A stretch of DNA of 29,380 bases from UBA7692 sp964552715 (GCA_964552715.1 CAZKHZ010000014.1:1-29380), one strand, 5' to 3'. Positions 1 through 7,539 are shown, counted from the first letter of the stretch. Notes: generated by a model from the letters alone, not told the origin. Numbers and translations are program-made.

Positions 1-24
1 ATTATATAGCCATAATTACATGAT

Positions 25-63
25 AATCAAATTGTTATATTATAACTTGCTAACAATTTGATT
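25..63. terminator. AT-rich perfect hairpin at left edge
   Basis: A perfect 13-bp inverted repeat: AATCAAATTGTTA at 25-37 and its complement TAACAATTTGATT at 51-63, separated by 13 bases. The right arm runs into a short T run (62-66), so on the + strand it could end a transcript entering from outside the window. The stem has few GC pairs, so it could instead be an operator-type dyad. The rest of 1-323 is AT-rich and holds no gene that I can support; it should contain the promoter of the gene at 324. Confidence 0.4.
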
Positions 64-323
64 TTTAGAACTCCCCAAATATAAACATAATAGAAAAAGG
101 GTCAACATCATTTTCCGAGTACTATAAAACACGCTAATAGTTTCCTTAAAAGGGTTTTAACCTTCCCATAACTTTTTTTCAAATATTTTTTAGCAAAGGG
201 GTAAAGTTTTACTTAAAAAAGACAAACCTTTTTTTTGCCACAAAATGAATCCGCAGACAAACTCAAAAATCCTAAACGAAACCTAATTTTCTACAATGCG
301 TATGAAGCGTAAAAATCTCTCTT

Positions 324-1490
324 ATGCAAAAGTATTCTTCACAAATACTATTGGTGTTGCCGTTCTTGGTGATGCTAATAACTTTCACATCTATTGCTTT
401 GCCCGAAGGCAAAACCAACACTTCAAAAATTAAGCTCGAAAAAATTTCTGTCAAGCATCTTGATTGGGATCAAATAGCCGTAAGTTTTGATGTGGTAAAT
501 GAGGAAGGCGAAAGCCTGATTCCGGAACAAACGGTGGTGAAGGTTTTTAATGCAAAGGGCAAATTGGTGTCGCAATCGTTTGGCAAAAGGGTTTTGCTGA
601 ATGATGCCGAACTTGGCTCCGAAGAATCTTTAAAAATTGAAATTGAAGTGTCGGCTGCGGGTACCAAACTTACGCATAGCGAGGTGTTGAAGTCATCCAA
701 AAAGCAGTTGAACTTTAACCCAATGATTGTGTATCCGTTAAAGAAACAATTGTATGCAGGCGCTTACAGCATTTCACCAAAATTATATCGTGTGAAATTT
801 GATAGCCAGTTGGAGTATGAAGCCATTGAATTTGATTCGAAGAATGTGCAGTATTTCTTGACGGTGAAAGATGAAAGAACAGGCAAAAAAATTGCTGTGC
901 AGGTAAAAGAAGGCAGTGCAAAATTCAAGCTAAATGATTCGCCACAGTATGACGACTTCAAGCCATTTTTAGAATCGTCTATTGGCGAAAATTATGGAGC
1001 CACATTGAGGTTTTCTTTTCTTGGAATTTGGAATGATAAAAGCTTTGAGGGCGAAGCCACCGATGTGCATTTAGCTTTTTCGGGTGTTAGCATTCGCAAA
1101 ACGGAGCAGCCTAAAATTCAAATCGAAAGGGTTGCCACAGCATCTGTGCAAAGGGAAAATACCATTGCCTTGGGTTCACTAGTAGAAATTCAAAAGTATG
1201 CAAAGGCAGTTGCTTCAAGATTATCTGAAACCTATCGCGTAATTCCTGAATCGCTGCAAGTAAATGTGCATCAATGGAAGTTTGATGCAGGTTCAAATTT
1301 GTATGAGGCAAGCATTAGTGTGCAGTGGTTGAACACCTTTGCCACCGATGAAAAATATATGGTAAAAGGAACTTTGGTAGTAGATAAATACGGCAAGCGT
1401 CCCGACTTTCAACGCAGCTATGCCAACCAAACTATCTTAGATATTGAAAAATACAGTAAGGTAGAAAGGGCAATGGCTTCGGTGAGATAA
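324..1490 (+). CDS. Unrecognised secreted or membrane-anchored protein
   Basis: 388 residues. The first ~28 residues form one hydrophobic segment (LLVLPFLVMLITFTSIAL) after a short basic start, which fits a signal peptide or signal anchor. The remainder is soluble, rich in alternating hydrophobic/charged beta-type stretches and lysine, with no cysteine cluster, lipobox, T9SS tail or catalytic motif that I recognise. A stretch near residues 30-110 (SVKHLDWDQIAVSFDVVNEE and the following KVFNAKGKLVSQ) reads like an immunoglobulin-like beta-sandwich; this is an impression only. The ATG at 324 precedes the hydrophobic segment directly, which supports this start. It stands alone: AT-rich non-coding DNA lies upstream and it converges on the SCO1/DUF420 operon. 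No function is assigned. Confidence 0.8.
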   Translation: MQKYSSQILLVLPFLVMLITFTSIALPEGKTNTSKIKLEKISVKHLDWDQIAVSFDVVNEEGESLIPEQTVVKVFNAKGKLVSQSFGKRVLLNDAELGSEESLKIEIEVSAAGTKLTHSEVLKSSKKQLNFNPMIVYPLKKQLYAGAYSISPKLYRVKFDSQLEYEAIEFDSKNVQYFLTVKDERTGKKIAVQVKEGSAKFKLNDSPQYDDFKPFLESSIGENYGATLRFSFLGIWNDKSFEGEATDVHLAFSGVSIRKTEQPKIQIERVATASVQRENTIALGSLVEIQKYAKAVASRLSETYRVIPESLQVNVHQWKFDAGSNLYEASISVQWLNTFATDEKYMVKGTLVVDKYGKRPDFQRSYANQTILDIEKYSKVERAMASVR

Positions 1491-1581
1491 AAGGTTAAAT
1501 ATGTTCATAAAATTCTGTCACAATCTTACACAAACCATAGTGAGGGTTTCAACTACTTTCTGGTAATCAGCTCGAAGAGAT

Positions 1582-1614
1582 ACCCCGACAATGGTCGCAG
1601 ACCTTGTAGGTGGT
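1582..1614. repeat. REP-like palindromic element
   Basis: In the gap between two convergent genes, ACAATGGTC and GACCTTGT pair around a GCA loop (about 8 bp with one bulged base), and outer ACC/GGT bases extend the hairpin. GC content is clearly higher than in the flanking DNA. This resembles the short GC-rich palindromes scattered between Bacteroidota genes. Only one copy is in the window, so calling it a dispersed repeat is inference. It may also act as a two-way terminator for the convergent genes. Confidence 0.35.
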
Positions 1615-1633
1615 TTGAAAGACAAATCAACTT

Positions 1634-1870
1634 TTACTCAGCAGCTTTGCGCTTAGCTTTCCACCATAAAAACGCAATGGTGCCACCAACCAAGTAGGGT
1701 GTGAGGAATAAATACAATACACCTTTGTTGATGCCCGCTGCTGCGCTCGATCCGCTTTCTAACGAGCTTTCGGCACTTGCTTTACACATAGCACATTGCG
1801 CAAAAATATCGCTGCTGATAAAGCACAATGCCAACACTAAAAACACGGTAAATACAATCTCTTTTTTCAT
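1634..1870 (-). CDS. Small Cys-containing membrane protein of the oxidase-assembly operon
   Basis: 78 residues. An N-terminal hydrophobic signal (residues ~5-24, ending FAQ) is followed by QCAMCKASAESS, a CxxC pair next to the cleavage site, and then a second membrane segment (VLYLFLTPYLVGGTIAFLWW, ~50-69) with a basic tail KAKRKAAE. Small proteins of this design are commonly found in Bacteroidota beside SCO1 and DUF420 genes, which are the two genes directly upstream here. The CxxC pair facing the periplasm suggests a copper or thiol role in cytochrome c oxidase maturation, but this is inferred from the neighbours. It is the last gene of a three-gene minus-strand operon, 61 bp after the DUF420 gene. 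Confidence 0.8.
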   Translation of the reverse strand: MKKEIVFTVFLVLALCFISSDIFAQCAMCKASAESSLESGSSAAAGINKGVLYLFLTPYLVGGTIAFLWWKAKRKAAE

Positions 1871-1895
1871 AATAACATCCTCTTAATTTTATTTT

Positions 1896-1930
1896 CTGTC
1901 ATGCGAGCCTGTCGAACCATCTAATCTCTG
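1896..1930. repeat. Degenerate intergenic repeat (TTCGACA-type)
   Basis: The stretch contains GTCATGCGAGCCTGTCGAA followed by CCATCTAATCTCTG. It closely resembles the intergenic element that reads roughly GTCAT-n-CTGAGCTTGTCGAAG in many Bacteroidota genomes (recalled, not searched). It lies in the 61-bp gap between the DUF420 gene and the small Cys protein gene. Several bases differ from the usual form, so this is probably an old, decaying copy. Confidence 0.4.
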
Positions 1931-1931
1931 T

Positions 1932-2471
1932 TTAATAATATGGCGAAATCATAAAGTAAACAATCACTCCGGTAATACTCACATACAACCAAATAGGGAA
2001 GGTGATTTTTGCCAACTTTTTATGTTTACCAAACTCAGCCGTCAAACCTCGATAGGCAGTAAGCAAAATGAATGGAAGAATAACAGCCGCCAAAAAAATA
2101 TGTGTTATCAGGATGAAAAAATAAACATAGCGGATATTGCCTTCGCCACCATAAGCAGTGTTGCCACTTAGCAAGTGATGTGCAATATATGACACCAAAA
2201 ACAACACCGAAAACACAATGGCTGCAAGCATAGTCTTCTTGTGCAACTCATATTTTTTTTGTTTTACAAAAAAGATTCCTGTGAGCAATAACAAGCTAAC
2301 AATGGAGTTGATGAAGGCATTGGCTTTGGCAAAAATGTGTACATCAAAACCTAAATCCACATCTAATTTAATTTGCTTCAGTAAAACTACTGCGGCAAAC
2401 ACCACAAACGAAACAACACCGATTAAAGCGTAAGCTGATTTGTCATTTTTTTGAATAGAAGCCTTGAGCAT
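1932..2471 (-). CDS. DUF420 family membrane protein
   Basis: 179 residues with about five predicted membrane segments: SYALIGVVSFVVFAAVVLL near residue 15, FINSIVSLLLLTGIFFV, MLAAIVFSVLFLVSYIA, FFILITHIFLAAVILPFILL and WLYVSITGVIVYFMI at the end. Histidines lie at or near segment ends (YELHKK, the pair in YIAHHL, LITHIF), the pattern of the DUF420 family. Such proteins are encoded in cytochrome c oxidase/SCO1 clusters, and some relatives resemble oxidase subunits in fold. The biochemical role is not established; metal or heme handling during oxidase assembly is a fair inference from its partners. Its start lies only 4 bp after the SCO1 stop, so the two are almost certainly cotranscribed and translationally linked. 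Confidence 0.9.
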   Translation of the reverse strand: MLKASIQKNDKSAYALIGVVSFVVFAAVVLLKQIKLDVDLGFDVHIFAKANAFINSIVSLLLLTGIFFVKQKKYELHKKTMLAAIVFSVLFLVSYIAHHLLSGNTAYGGEGNIRYVYFFILITHIFLAAVILPFILLTAYRGLTAEFGKHKKLAKITFPIWLYVSITGVIVYFMISPYY

Positions 2472-2475
2472 ATCT

Positions 2476-3180
2476 TTAAAATAAATCTTTAATTCTTGAT
2501 TTTTTCTTAGGGTCTTTTCTGAATGAAAACCCTTTTTCAGTATCGCGTAACAATAGAACCAAATCGCCCATCAGTTTGTTCACGCTCACCGAATCTAATC
2601 CATTGTAATACCCGCGAATGTTGCCATTCCAATCCACCAAAATCAATTTTTCGCTATGGATAAAATCTTCGGGTCCATCATCATCTTTTGCGGTTACAAA
2701 AAAGCCTTTTTGTGCCAAATCAAAAATTTCCTCTTTGCTGCCGCGCAAGAAAAACCATTTTCCCGGCACTGCATTGTGTATATCTGCATACGCCTTCAGC
2801 GCAGCAACAGAATCTTTGGCTTCATCTACCGAAATAGAAACGAGTTTTACTTTTTCATCCTTTATAAAACTCTTTTGAATACGCTCCATTTGGGTGGTCA
2901 TTTTTGGGCACACACCTGGGCAAGTAGTAAAGAAGAAATCTACCACAAACATCTTGCCGTCCATACTGTCTAATTCAAGTGAGTCGCCAAGATGAGTTGC
3001 TAGTTTGATATTTGGAATGGTATGAAAAATAGAATCGCCACTTTCGGTAACACCCATTGCAAACATCGGGCGGGGCGATTTAGGGCGAGGAACCTTTGAT
3101 AATGGACGAAACATTAATATAAAAAATGCTGGAATTGCTATCACAGCCGCTAAGGCTAAAATTCGGTATTTCGGATTCAT
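2476..3180 (-). CDS. SCO1/SenC family copper chaperone
   Basis: 234 residues. A single N-terminal membrane anchor (~6-24, ILALAAVIAIPAFFILMF) leads into a thioredoxin-like domain with the SCO copper site TTCPGVCPKMT (C87 and C91) and the distal histidine H175 in EDFIHSEKL, so all three copper ligands are present. The SCO family delivers copper to, or reduces thiols of, the CuA site of cytochrome c oxidase on the outer face of the cytoplasmic membrane. It heads the operon with DUF420 and the small Cys protein. Upstream, a perfect Bacteroidota -7 box TACATTTG lies on the minus strand (plus coordinates 3228-3235), about 47 bp before the ATG. The oxidase subunit genes themselves are not in this window. 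Confidence 0.95.
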   Translation of the reverse strand: MNPKYRILALAAVIAIPAFFILMFRPLSKVPRPKSPRPMFAMGVTESGDSIFHTIPNIKLATHLGDSLELDSMDGKMFVVDFFFTTCPGVCPKMTTQMERIQKSFIKDEKVKLVSISVDEAKDSVAALKAYADIHNAVPGKWFFLRGSKEEIFDLAQKGFFVTAKDDDGPEDFIHSEKLILVDWNGNIRGYYNGLDSVSVNKLMGDLVLLLRDTEKGFSFRKDPKKKSRIKDLF

Positions 3181-3227
3181 GTATGCTACTTAAACGCTTT
3201 AGTTTTGTTACACTTTCAAAAGCGCAG

Positions 3228-3235
3228 CAAATGTA
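3228..3235 (-). promoter_or_regulatory. Putative -7 box of the SCO1 operon
   Basis: Minus-strand TACATTTG is an exact match to the Bacteroidota -7 consensus TAnnTTTG. A TTTC at roughly the right upstream distance could serve as a weak -33 element. The start would lie about 40 nt before the SCO1 ATG. The remaining DNA of 3236-3438 holds no recognised gene. Confidence 0.45.
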
Positions 3236-3438
3236 ATACACGGAATTTCTTGAAATGTTATTTCTACCTATCAAAAAAAGAACTGTGCCGCCTTCTTACC
3301 CTCCTCTGCTGACGCTTTGGAAAATTACAACACCCCTACCACCGTAAGTGTTGCAAAAAGTAAATGCGCACACAGCCTTATTCTTGTATAACTTTAATTT
3401 CTTAACAGATTGCAAATATCTAAAATTTGATTTAATAT

Positions 3439-4275
3439 TTATAAATGTGCGATAAACATAGGTAGGTTTAATTCTCGAATGATTTTATTGGACATGCTTT
3501 GCTCAAAAACTCTAGAAATTGCATTTCTGCCATAAGCACCCATCACTACTATTGAATTTGCACCATCTATTTTTAAATAATTCAATAACTGCGATTCAGG
3601 TGTGCCATTCAAAATTGTCAGACTCGCCTTTGGAAAGTGAACATTTGCTAAGTCTTTAAAAGATTCGCCACCAGTTATATCCTTACTTCTGCCTTCATTT
3701 ACACTTACTACCACCGCTTCCATATCTTCCAATTCTGCAAATAAATAACTGAACTGTTTCATGGCGTAAGTAGAGGAGGGGCTGCCATCGTAGCAAAAAA
3801 TCACCTTGTCGAAATACTCGTAATTCATTGGCACAATCAATACCGGACAGCGCGACTCCGCCAATAAATCCTTTACAAACGGACTTGGATTTGCATCGCT
3901 TAATGAATAGAAGCTTAAATTTTCGTCTGCAATAATTACATCGGCATACGTACTTTCGCGCAGCAATTCATTTATAGGAATTCCCTTTTCTTTCTTTACA
4001 GTAAAGACAACGTTTTGTGTTTTACATTCATTAGTAAACAATGCCACATTTCTTGCAATCTTTTCTGCGTCTTCTGCTTCTATTTCTGCAATGGTGGCAA
4101 AGTCAATAAATGGTTGATCCCAAACATAACTATAGGTCATGCTCAAGTAACGAATGTCGTGTAAAAAGATGGCTGTGATTTCGCTGCCCGAAAGTTTAGC
4201 TAAGCGTACAGCATAGTCTATTGTTCCTTTTGAAAACCTTGTGCCGTCCATCGCGGCAATTATTCTTTTTTTCAT
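3439..4275 (-). CDS. Tandem-domain universal stress protein (UspA family)
   Basis: 278 residues made of two Usp domains. The first (residues 1-~140) starts KKRIIAAMDGTRFSKGTIDY and ends LLAESRCPVLIVPM; the second (~150-278) starts DKVIFCYDGSPSSTYAMKQF and ends in LNLPMFIAHL. The second domain keeps part of the nucleotide-binding loop in VVMGAYGRNAISRVFEQS, but the usual closing G-[S/T] is QS, so ATP binding may be weak. The first domain has no clear GxxG loop. Tandem Usp proteins are cytoplasmic and commonly respond to oxygen limitation or stationary phase. It is last in the minus-strand stress block but has its own promoter-like DNA: TAAATTTG at 4301-4308 and a perfect dyad at 4349-4367. Confidence 0.93.
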   Translation of the reverse strand: MKKRIIAAMDGTRFSKGTIDYAVRLAKLSGSEITAIFLHDIRYLSMTYSYVWDQPFIDFATIAEIEAEDAEKIARNVALFTNECKTQNVVFTVKKEKGIPINELLRESTYADVIIADENLSFYSLSDANPSPFVKDLLAESRCPVLIVPMNYEYFDKVIFCYDGSPSSTYAMKQFSYLFAELEDMEAVVVSVNEGRSKDITGGESFKDLANVHFPKASLTILNGTPESQLLNYLKIDGANSIVVMGAYGRNAISRVFEQSMSNKIIRELNLPMFIAHL

Positions 4276-4300
4276 GCTGTGGCAGTTTTTAATTGTGATG

Positions 4301-4367
4301 CAAATTTAAGTTTCTTATGGGAGGCAATTTAATGATGGTAATTTGAGACTGACATGATATTTGTCAG
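4301..4367 (-). promoter_or_regulatory. Putative promoter and dyad operator of the Usp gene
   Basis: On the minus strand a consensus -7 box TAAATTTG lies at 4301-4308, 26 bp before the start codon. Further upstream, CTGACA (4349-4354) and TGTCAG (4362-4367) form a perfect inverted repeat around a 7-base spacer. The dyad centre is roughly 60 bp upstream of the expected transcription start, a usual position for a CRP/FNR-type activator. The half-site TGACA also resembles FNR-class half-sites, but naming the regulator is inference. Confidence 0.4.
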
Positions 4368-4428
4368 CTAAGCGGTTCAAGAAAAGTTTGAGTACAAATG
4401 TTGAAAGGTTTGTTAGTTAAATCAGTTA

Positions 4429-4797
4429 CTATTCATAACCACTTTTAATTACAGTTAATATTATTTTGAAGCGACCGTTGGGTTCTATATAACTTGGTTT
4501 GTGCGCAGGTATTAGAATGCCTTGCCCTGCTTCAAGTTTATGTAGTTTGCTGTCTATTACAATTTGTGCCGAACCGTCAACTATTTGCGCATAAGTATCG
4601 TATGGCAATACTTTTTCATTCAGTCCTTCTCCTTGCGCAAATGCGATTGCATTGATGGAGCCAGTGGCTTTTTTCATTATAGTCTTGTTTACTACAGCAC
4701 CGTGCTCATATTCTATTAGCTCAACGATAATATGTTTTAAACCTTTTTCTATTGAGCCCTTCTTTTCAGGTAAATTTTCAAGTTTCTTAGTGTCCAT
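4429..4797 (-). CDS. Single-domain cupin protein
   Basis: 122 residues. The cupin barrel is seen from about residue 45 to the end: the stretch around LPYDTYAQIVDGSAQIVIDS is the first cupin motif region and GILIPAHKPSYIEPNGRFKI the second. The usual histidines of motif 1 are largely replaced (YDTYAQI where HxH is common); only H98 in the PAHKP loop is clear, so metal binding and enzymatic activity are doubtful. Small cupins like this occur in Bacteroidota stress gene clusters. It is the last gene of the apparent OmpA-CsbD-CsbD-cupin operon, 33 bp after the CsbD-like gene. The ligand is unknown. Confidence 0.85.
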   Translation of the reverse strand: MDTKKLENLPEKKGSIEKGLKHIIVELIEYEHGAVVNKTIMKKATGSINAIAFAQGEGLNEKVLPYDTYAQIVDGSAQIVIDSKLHKLEAGQGILIPAHKPSYIEPNGRFKIILTVIKSGYE

Positions 4798-4830
4798 GAT
4801 ATTATTTTTGTTGTTAAGAAGTCACTTTAA

Positions 4831-5031
4831 TTAATCCATATAAAACAGTGCAACAATTGCTGCCATTTCTTTCCTACTTTTTCCAAGTTTGCACATCAAC
4901 TGGTTAAACATATCATCGCTTTTACCCTTTTCATACTTCAGGTCTTGCACAGTAATGTTTGTAAACTTCTTTTTAAGTTTTGCTTTATGCGAAACCCAAC
5001 TACTAATATTGTCGGTTTTAGTCGTGTCCAT
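4831..5031 (-). CDS. CsbD-like small general stress protein
   Basis: 66 residues, basic, predicted helical. The pattern W-x4-KLKKKFTNITVQDLKYEKGK and then QLMCKLGKSRKEMAAI matches the CsbD layout (W-x-KLKxxF-x-LTxxDL-x-EGKxxxxxGxLQxxxGxSKEEA) at the usual ~60-70 residue length. CsbD proteins are abundant small cytoplasmic proteins induced by general stress; their molecular role is unknown. The gene lies 11 bp after the 50-residue ORF and 33 bp before the cupin gene, all transcribed with the OmpA-like gene. Confidence 0.8.
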   Translation of the reverse strand: MDTTKTDNISSWVSHKAKLKKKFTNITVQDLKYEKGKSDDMFNQLMCKLGKSRKEMAAIVALFYMD

Positions 5032-5042
5032 TTCTTATTATT

Positions 5043-5195
5043 TTATTTGTGCTTGATATCTTTTCTGCTTTCTTCAAAAAGAAATTCATATCCTGTTATG
5101 AATGAAAATATCTGAGTGAATTTATGCTTGATTTTTCCCTTGTTTCCGTACCAAGTTTCATGTTCCACAGAGGGAATTATATTTTTAATTTTCAT
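5043..5195 (-). CDS. 50-residue basic stress-operon peptide, possibly CsbD-derived
   Basis: ATG at 5195-5193 and TAA at 5045-5043 enclose 50 codons. The product begins MKIKNIIPSVEHETWYGNKG, continues KIKHKFTQIF and ends SRKDIKHK. The WYGNKGKIKHKFTQI section resembles the start of CsbD proteins (W-x-KGKxKxKFxxL), but the second half departs from the family. The gaps are 32 bp to the OmpA-like gene and 11 bp to the true CsbD-like gene, and the leader AAAATAAATAAG is of the A-rich Bacteroidota type. Position and codon pattern support a real gene; the CsbD link is tentative, and it may be a partial duplicate of its neighbour. Confidence 0.6.
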   Translation of the reverse strand: MKIKNIIPSVEHETWYGNKGKIKHKFTQIFSFITGYEFLFEESRKDIKHK

Positions 5196-5227
5196 CTTAT
5201 TTATTTTAGAAATTAATACTGAGTTAT

Positions 5228-6025
5228 TTATTGTTCCAGCAAGCGGAATAGTTCGTTCAAGTCTGGTGAAAGAATAATTTCTGTTCTGCGGTTGCCAGCT
5301 TTTCCTTCCGCTGTATCATTAGTTTTTACAGGCTGAAATTCTCCTTTACCAGATGCTGTGATGCGCTTTGCATCAAAGCCATATTCTTTTGTTAATGTGC
5401 GCACAATAGATGTAGCGCGCGAAACACTCAAAGCCCAGTTGTCTTCAAATTGCACTTTGCTTATAGGCACATTATCTGTATGTCCTTCAATCATCACGCT
5501 GATATCTTTAGTGTTGTTTAAAACCTGCGCCAAACTTTTCAAAGCATTTTTTCCTTTAGGATCTACCACTGCACTTCCTGATTTAAAGAGCAATTTTTCT
5601 TGCAGCGACACATATACTTTACCATCTTTAATATATACGCTTAATTCGTCAGCTTTAAAATTGATAAGCGCATCTGAAATTGATTTTTTGAGATTTTGCA
5701 TTACATCTCTTTGCCCTTGAATTATTTCCTGCAAAGTTTTCAAACGCTTAGCTTGTTCAGCTATTGTCATTTTAGATTTAGATGATAATTCTTTTAAATC
5801 ATTTGCGGAAGAGGCATTTGCATTTTCCAATGCTTCTTTTTGTTGTTGCAAGTCTTTTACGGTTGTGTTACAAGCATCCAAGGTTCTGTGTGTAGATGAA
5901 CTGTCGCTTTGCAATTTACGTACTCTGTTTTCTGAGGTTAGTAATTTGCCTTTAGAAACGCAAGATGATAGTGACAGCCCTGCTACTGCAAGGGTAATCA
6001 GCAATATTTGTATAGTTTTTTTCAT
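5228..6025 (-). CDS. OmpA-like peptidoglycan-binding lipoprotein with coiled coil
   Basis: 265 residues. The signal peptide ends in a lipobox, GLSLSSC with C22 as lipidation site. Residues ~28-120 are a long coiled coil (KLQSDSSSTHRTL onward to QNLKKSISDAL). The C-terminal ~125 residues are an OmpA domain (LLFKSGSAVVDPKG, then VMIEGHTDNVPISK, NWALSVSRA and RITASGKGEF) with the peptidoglycan (diaminopimelate)-binding pair D184 and R203 present, ending with NRRTEIILSP. Such proteins anchor the outer membrane to the cell wall. It is the first gene of an operon with two CsbD-like genes and a cupin gene. The upstream region 6062-6122 carries the promoter motif and palindromes shared with the operon at 22165, suggesting stress control. 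Confidence 0.93.
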   Translation of the reverse strand: MKKTIQILLITLAVAGLSLSSCVSKGKLLTSENRVRKLQSDSSSTHRTLDACNTTVKDLQQQKEALENANASSANDLKELSSKSKMTIAEQAKRLKTLQEIIQGQRDVMQNLKKSISDALINFKADELSVYIKDGKVYVSLQEKLLFKSGSAVVDPKGKNALKSLAQVLNNTKDISVMIEGHTDNVPISKVQFEDNWALSVSRATSIVRTLTKEYGFDAKRITASGKGEFQPVKTNDTAEGKAGNRRTEIILSPDLNELFRLLEQ

Positions 6026-6061
6026 TGTTATTTTTTAATGTGTGATGAAATAATCACGGTG

Positions 6062-6122
6062 CAAATATGTTTCCTCGCAATGCTAGATGTGTTACACTTT
6101 TGTGTAATTCTGTTATATCATT
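6062..6122 (-). promoter_or_regulatory. Stress-type promoter and palindromes of the OmpA operon
   Basis: On the minus strand GTGTAA (plus 6092-6097) is followed after 22 bp by the -7-like box CATATTTG (6062-6069), 36 bp before the start codon. GTGTAA is one arm of a perfect dyad, plus-strand TTACAC (6092-6097), TTTT, GTGTAA (6102-6107). Further upstream, minus-strand AATGATATAACA (6111-6122) is identical to bases 22066-22077 of the lmo0937-type promoter. The 29 bases 6094-6122 match 22075-22103 at 25 positions. Together these suggest one regulator for both operons. Confidence 0.6.
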
Positions 6123-6150
6123 CTCATATTTACTAAGTTAGAAGGAATGT

Positions 6151-6978
6151 CTATTTCACCATGTCGTGAATAAAGTAGGATAGATAATGGTTAAACTCAT
6201 CGCCCTTTTCAAGATTGGATAAATGCCCAGCATTATCAATAAGGTGTATAAATGAATCCTTAATGTTTTTATTCAAATATTCTGATTGTGTTGCTGGAGT
6301 TACTGTGTCTTGCTTGCCGCATAAAACTAGGGTTGTTACAGAGATTTTACTTAACGATGTGCAGCTTTCATTTCGCGATGCAAGTGCTTGCAATCCACTT
6401 ATAATAATCTCGGGAGAATTATTTTTGATGATGCCTTTTATATTTTCAACTAATGCTTTTTCGTTTTTAAATGTGTCTGGATGAAATACAGCTTGAAGAA
6501 AATTTTCCGTAAATTTCTCTGTCCCTTCTTTTTCAATTTGAGCAATTGTTTTTGCTCTACCGTCTTTTACTTCTTGAGTATCTGCAATACATTGAGTATC
6601 TGCAAATATGAGTGCTGAAAACCTTTCTGGGAAACGGTTTACTGCATTTAGTAAGATAAATCCACCCATAGATAAACCACAAACAACTGCGCTTTTAATT
6701 TCCAGCGCGTCCATAAATTTTATCAAATCATCTGCAAATAAAGTAATGCTCATTTTTTCATTACCTGCATTTGATTTACCGAAGCCGCGAATATCAATCG
6801 CAATTACGCGATAGGTATTTTTTAAAAAATCAATTTGAGGTTTCCATGCCGACTTATCAAATGGAAATCCATGTAGAAAAATTATTGGCTCTAATCCTGT
6901 ACCAAAATCATCATAGCAGATTTTTGTACCATTAACTGTGATAAATAGATCACTGCCCGATGCAATTGTTGTTTCCAT
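6151..6978 (-). CDS. Alpha/beta hydrolase
   Basis: 275 residues, the usual size for a single-domain alpha/beta hydrolase. Visible are the oxyanion-hole motif LHGFPFDKSAW (~35-45), VIAIDIRGFGKS after the next strand, the nucleophile elbow GLSMGG with S103, the acid D224 in LVLCGKQDTVTP and the catalytic H252 in NAGHLSNLEKGD. The triad is intact. No signal peptide is seen, so it should be cytoplasmic. The fold resembles 3-oxoadipate enol-lactonase/haloperoxidase-like hydrolases, but the sequence does not fix a substrate. It follows the YflT-like gene by 12 bp and is probably cotranscribed with it inside the stress block. Confidence 0.93.
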   Translation of the reverse strand: METTIASGSDLFITVNGTKICYDDFGTGLEPIIFLHGFPFDKSAWKPQIDFLKNTYRVIAIDIRGFGKSNAGNEKMSITLFADDLIKFMDALEIKSAVVCGLSMGGFILLNAVNRFPERFSALIFADTQCIADTQEVKDGRAKTIAQIEKEGTEKFTENFLQAVFHPDTFKNEKALVENIKGIIKNNSPEIIISGLQALASRNESCTSLSKISVTTLVLCGKQDTVTPATQSEYLNKNIKDSFIHLIDNAGHLSNLEKGDEFNHYLSYFIHDMVK

Positions 6979-6990
6979 TTTGTAAATTAT

Positions 6991-7539
6991 TTACTTGTAA
7001 ATTACTTCACCTCTGTTAGCCTTCCATAGTCTTTCAAAGTATTCGGCATCTTCGTCATTGTGTGGATTAATACCTAATACAATTTTCCCTTTTTTCACAC
7101 CTGATTCATATAATGCAGCTTGCTCTTCGGGAATGCCCACGCCAACTAAAGCACCAATGATGCCACCAGTTACTACGCCTGTACCAATGCCTGCAATGCC
7201 TGCCGCAATTGGTCCTGCAAGCAGAATGCCGAATACAGGAATAGCAACTGATGTACCCAACGCTGCTAACACACCTACTATTGCACCTAAGGTTCCACCT
7301 ACTGCACCGCCAATGCCTGCGCCCTCGGCAGCCTTTGTTGCTAGGTCGGTTTCAACCATTGTACTCTTAAAATACTTTTTGCGTGTCTCATCCGACATTA
7401 CTAGGTTTATTTCTGCATTAGTGTATCCCCTGTCATGTAAAACAGAGTAAGCATTTTCAGTACTTTCTCTGTCCAAAAACATACCTGTAAGCCATTTTTT
7501 GTTTGGCTTTATACCATCGCCTGATTGATTTTCTATCAT
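6991..7539 (-). CDS. YflT-like stress protein with glycine-rich membrane segment
   Basis: 182 residues. The N-terminal part (WLTGMFLDRESTENAYSVLH, then RGYTNAEINLVMSDET) matches the fold seen in YflT/heat-induced general stress proteins. The middle (~70-145) is a glycine/alanine-rich, probably membrane-inserted stretch of GxxxG type (AEGAGIGGAVGGTLGAIVGV, then IAAGIAGIGTGVVTGGIIGA). The C-terminal part (EEQAALYESGVKKGKIVLGI, then HNDEDAEYF) is typical of Bacteroidota proteins that place this domain around a glycine zipper. No enzymatic motif is present. It lies just after a terminator-like hairpin (7572-7598) and 12 bp before the hydrolase gene. The role is probably membrane-associated stress protection, inferred from family and context. 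Confidence 0.82.
   Translation of the reverse strand: MIENQSGDGIKPNKKWLTGMFLDRESTENAYSVLHDRGYTNAEINLVMSDETRKKYFKSTMVETDLATKAAEGAGIGGAVGGTLGAIVGVLAALGTSVAIPVFGILLAGPIAAGIAGIGTGVVTGGIIGALVGVGIPEEQAALYESGVKKGKIVLGINPHNDEDAEYFERLWKANRGEVIYK

Noticed and set aside
1701..1886. Plus-strand open frame opposite the small Cys membrane protein gene
   Set aside because: The minus-strand frame has a signal peptide, a CxxC motif and a membrane segment, and fits the operon; the plus-strand frame has none of these.
3208..3213. GTGTAA upstream of the SCO1 gene as another stress promoter
   Set aside because: Minus-strand GTGTAA lies downstream of the consensus box TACATTTG, about 30 bp before the ATG, and no nAnnTTTG box follows at 21-22 bp, so the arrangement differs.
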